NCBI GenBank assembly: GCA_005772895.1
Contig: SXIH01000041.1
Coordinates: 1 to 47,772, forward strand
Length of the DNA stretch: 47,772 bases
From: Bacteroidota bacterium
GTDB taxonomy: Bacteria > Bacteroidota > Bacteroidia > 2-12-FULL-35-15
Reading direction: 5' to 3'
Each line of letters opens with the position of its first letter. Position 1 is the first letter of the stretch. This document shows positions 41,743 through 47,772 of the stretch, piece by piece. The position numbers and the translations under genes were made by a program. Below the pieces are notes generated by a model. That model did no database searches, had not been told where the DNA came from, and worked only from the letters and a program-made list of their open reading frames with translations.

Positions 41743-43929
41743 CTATTTAATAATTATCATTTTTTTAGAATCTGCAACCTTTCCTTCAATAATCAAATCA
41801 TAGGTATATGTTCCCGATTTCAACGTTCCTGCTGTTAAAATTATTTGTCCATTTCCTTTTTCAACAATAGAAAATTTACTTAATTCTTTTCCATTGATAT
41901 CTTTTATAGAAACAATTGCACTAACAACATTTGCTGGAATAAAATATTTAATAATGGTTGTTTCAGAAAAAGGATTTGGAGTATTTTGTTCCAAATATGG
42001 GGTTTCACCTTTATTATTTAATTCAACATTTTGTTGTGATATTTTACAACATTCTTCTACAGATGACGATATATCCTTAATTGCATTTTTAATCTCATTA
42101 ATTTCATTCTCTTGATTATTAAGACGCTTTTGCAACTCCTCTATTTTTTTATCTTTTTGTTCAATTATTTTTTGTTGCTCCTGAATTGAATTAACAATTA
42201 TGTATGTTAACGCATTTGCATCATACGACAAATAGCTAGACTTATTTCCAAGCGAATCTTGATAAACATATTCTCCGACAGTATAAGGTGCTACTTCTTG
42301 CATATCTTGTGCTATTACTCCAACAAATTTATCTTTTGTTGTAATTCCAGCTTCACCATTATAACTAAACCATAACGGTTTTATTTTTTCTAATATTTTC
42401 AATCCATCTTTAAATTCAGAAACATCCTTTTTTAATCTTTTATCTGAAACAACAATCCAATTTGCTGAACCAGGTTTTGCAGCATTACCATTAACTTGTA
42501 AAGTAAATGATGGTGCAGATACTCCTATTCCAACTTTAACAGCATTAACTCCTGTTCCACCTAAAGCCATACAGTTGTTTGCTCCAACAAATGAATTATA
42601 TCCTATAGCAGTTGCATTATTTAGAAGAGTAAAACCACTCACTCCAAATGCATTGTATCCTACAAAAGTATTATTACTCCCTATTGCACCTGCGCCAGAA
42701 GATGCTCCAACACAAACATTTCTATTTCCTATACCATTAAAACCAGAGTTTATTCCTACTAAAACATTATTACTTCCAGCATCTCCATTACTACATGTCT
42801 GAAAACCAACAAATGTATTTCCTGTTCTAGTTGCTGATATAACAAGCCCAGAACCTGAGAAAGCACCAAGACAAACGCTTTCACTTGTGAGCCCACCAGA
42901 GTTATATCCTATAAAAGAGTTATTATCAGACCCAGCTGGAGATAAAATACTTTGACCTAAAAAAATATTTCTAAAACCAGTGTTATGAAGTACAATAGAA
43001 TTATTGATTCTAATACCTTTACTTGTTGGAATATTTATATCTCCGTTAACATCCAACTTTTGCAATGGTGCAGATACGCCAATACCAACATTTCCGCCAT
43101 TATTAAATATATTGTTATTATTAACTACCCAACTACTTCCATTCCAAAATGTAGTATTTCCAGCTAATGTACCAGAAGAAAGAAATCCCGTAGCACCTGT
43201 TGGACCTGTAGGTCCTGTAGCTCCAACTGGTCCAGTTGCTCCAATTGGACCAACAGGACCAGTTGGTCCTGTTGCACCAACTCCACCTGCATTTTGCCAA
43301 GTAACTGTTCCAGTACCATTTGTTGATAATACTTGATTTGTTGTTCCATCAACTGCGGGCAAAGTATAAGCACCAATAGTTAAATTACTTGCGAACCTAC
43401 CAGTACCATTTACATCTAATTTAGTACTAGGAGAACTAGTTCCAATTCCAACATTTGCAGCTAAATCAAAAGTATGCACATCGAAACTTGGATTATTAAT
43501 CCAAATAGGAAAGCCTTCATCTATATAACCATCACAATTATTATCTATATAATCAAAAACTTCAACTACACCTGGATTAATAGAAGGATCAATATCATTA
43601 CAATCTGTACCACCTGTTGCAACACTTACATACCCATCACCATCTGCATCTGTTCCAACTATAATTGATGCAGGAATAGATCCATTGTCATAATTCGTTT
43701 CTGTTCCAATAACATTGTATATAACCGGATCTGTACCAAAAGGAGCAATTGCAGCTCCGTTTATACTAACAGTAACACCTGCACCGTTTACAAATTGCAC
43801 CACATCCCCAATAGCACATTCAAAACTTTGGACATCAGGCTGTCCAACATCTATAACATGAACAAAAGCGTTTGATTTAATCGACAATACTAAAATCGTT
43901 AGAATGATAAATGATTTAACTTTTTTCAT
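41743..43929 (-). CDS. Collagen-like fibre protein with S74 chaperone domain and T9SS type A sorting domain
   Basis: 728 residues. Signal peptide MKKVKSFIILTILVLSIKSNA; a MopE-like calcium motif at about 95-140 (DADGDGYVS...GTDCNDIDPSINPG...DNNCDGYIDEG); G-x-y repeats at about 218-250 (GATGPTGPVGPIG); fibre-like NVGIG.. and left-handed YadA-like turns (SNNVLVGINSG, GSNNTFVGYNAFG) at about 330-455; then an S74 intramolecular chaperone at 495-577 (Ser495-DKRLKKDVSEF ... GVIAQDMQEV); a coiled coil (580-640); and a type A sorting domain (PNPFSETTIIKYFIP ... KKMIIIK). Such fibres trimerise with help of the S74 domain. Its combination with a sorting domain is unusual. It forms an operon with the neighbours (20- and 65-bp gaps). 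Confidence 0.85.
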   Translation of the reverse strand: MKKVKSFIILTILVLSIKSNAFVHVIDVGQPDVQSFECAIGDVVQFVNGAGVTVSINGAAIAPFGTDPVIYNVIGTETNYDNGSIPASIIVGTDADGDGYVSVATGGTDCNDIDPSINPGVVEVFDYIDNNCDGYIDEGFPIWINNPSFDVHTFDLAANVGIGTSSPSTKLDVNGTGRFASNLTIGAYTLPAVDGTTNQVLSTNGTGTVTWQNAGGVGATGPTGPVGPIGATGPVGATGPTGPTGATGFLSSGTLAGNTTFWNGSSWVVNNNNIFNNGGNVGIGVSAPLQKLDVNGDINIPTSKGIRINNSIVLHNTGFRNIFLGQSILSPAGSDNNSFIGYNSGGLTSESVCLGAFSGSGLVISATRTGNTFVGFQTCSNGDAGSNNVLVGINSGFNGIGNRNVCVGASSGAGAIGSNNTFVGYNAFGVSGFTLLNNATAIGYNSFVGANNCMALGGTGVNAVKVGIGVSAPSFTLQVNGNAAKPGSANWIVVSDKRLKKDVSEFKDGLKILEKIKPLWFSYNGEAGITTKDKFVGVIAQDMQEVAPYTVGEYVYQDSLGNKSSYLSYDANALTYIIVNSIQEQQKIIEQKDKKIEELQKRLNNQENEINEIKNAIKDISSSVEECCKISQQNVELNNKGETPYLEQNTPNPFSETTIIKYFIPANVVSAIVSIKDINGKELSKFSIVEKGNGQIILTAGTLKSGTYTYDLIIEGKVADSKKMIIIK

Positions 43930-43994
43930 TTTGTTTTTTTTATTTTATTAGTTTTTTAAGAAAATTTTAATTGTATAATAAGTTTAACATGGCT

Positions 43995-47772
<3,778 letters not shown>

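Overview
The window is AT-rich DNA from a member of the Bacteroidota, most likely an environmental Flavobacteriales- or Sphingobacteriales-like bacterium. The evidence is: several proteins with type IX secretion system (T9SS) C-terminal sorting domains, a PorP/SprF-type protein beside a type B sorting-domain cargo, A-rich leaders, and promoters of the Bacteroidota form TTTG-N19-TAnnTTTG (clearest at 1515-1545 and 23403-23433). No rRNA, complete tRNA, CRISPR array, transposase or integrase gene was seen.

Left block (1-18.2 kb). Two parts of a type II secretion / type IV pilus-like machine lie on the minus strand. One has a GspE/PilB ATPase (running off the left edge), a prepilin peptidase and a GspG-like pilin. 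The other has GspF/PilC, two more pseudopilins, a PilX/GspK-like protein and a MORN-repeat protein, with overlapping or nearly abutting genes. Between them sits about 11.7 kb holding a 2895-residue secreted YD/RHS protein with a GIY-YIG nuclease-like C-terminal tip, its likely immunity gene 2 bp downstream, and two plus-strand genes (one a T9SS-exported repeat protein). Right of the pilus operon are a 22-bp tandem repeat, what looks like the 3' end of a tRNA-Asp gene followed by a terminator (a possible attachment-site remnant), and a RelE/ParE-type toxin-antitoxin pair.

Middle block (18.4-33.2 kb). A mosaic: a TonB-C-domain protein, two head-to-head genes that both lack a 5' end at about 19.8 kb (a probable rearrangement junction), a run of small unknown plus-strand genes including an overlapping pair with a 42-codon first member, a Fic-fold protein with an N-terminal winged-helix region and glutamine where the catalytic histidine should be, a cREC receiver-like protein, T9SS cargo proteins, PhnA, an S9 peptidase, a YCF48-like protein and a lipoprotein. 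Gene-free stretches carry repeats: a long inverted repeat flanking phnA, three copies of a REP-like palindrome, mirrored octamer arrays and a 21-bp terminal inverted repeat.

Right block (33.3-47.8 kb). A minus-strand surface-structure locus: a collagen-like fibre protein running off the right edge, a second collagen-like fibre with an S74 chaperone fused to a T9SS sorting domain, a T9SS type B cargo, PorP/SprF, a PorE-like TPR/propeller/CRD/OmpA protein, a terminator, and an outer-membrane barrel with ten Ig-like repeats. Together these look like a dedicated export-and-anchoring set for fibrous surface adhesins.
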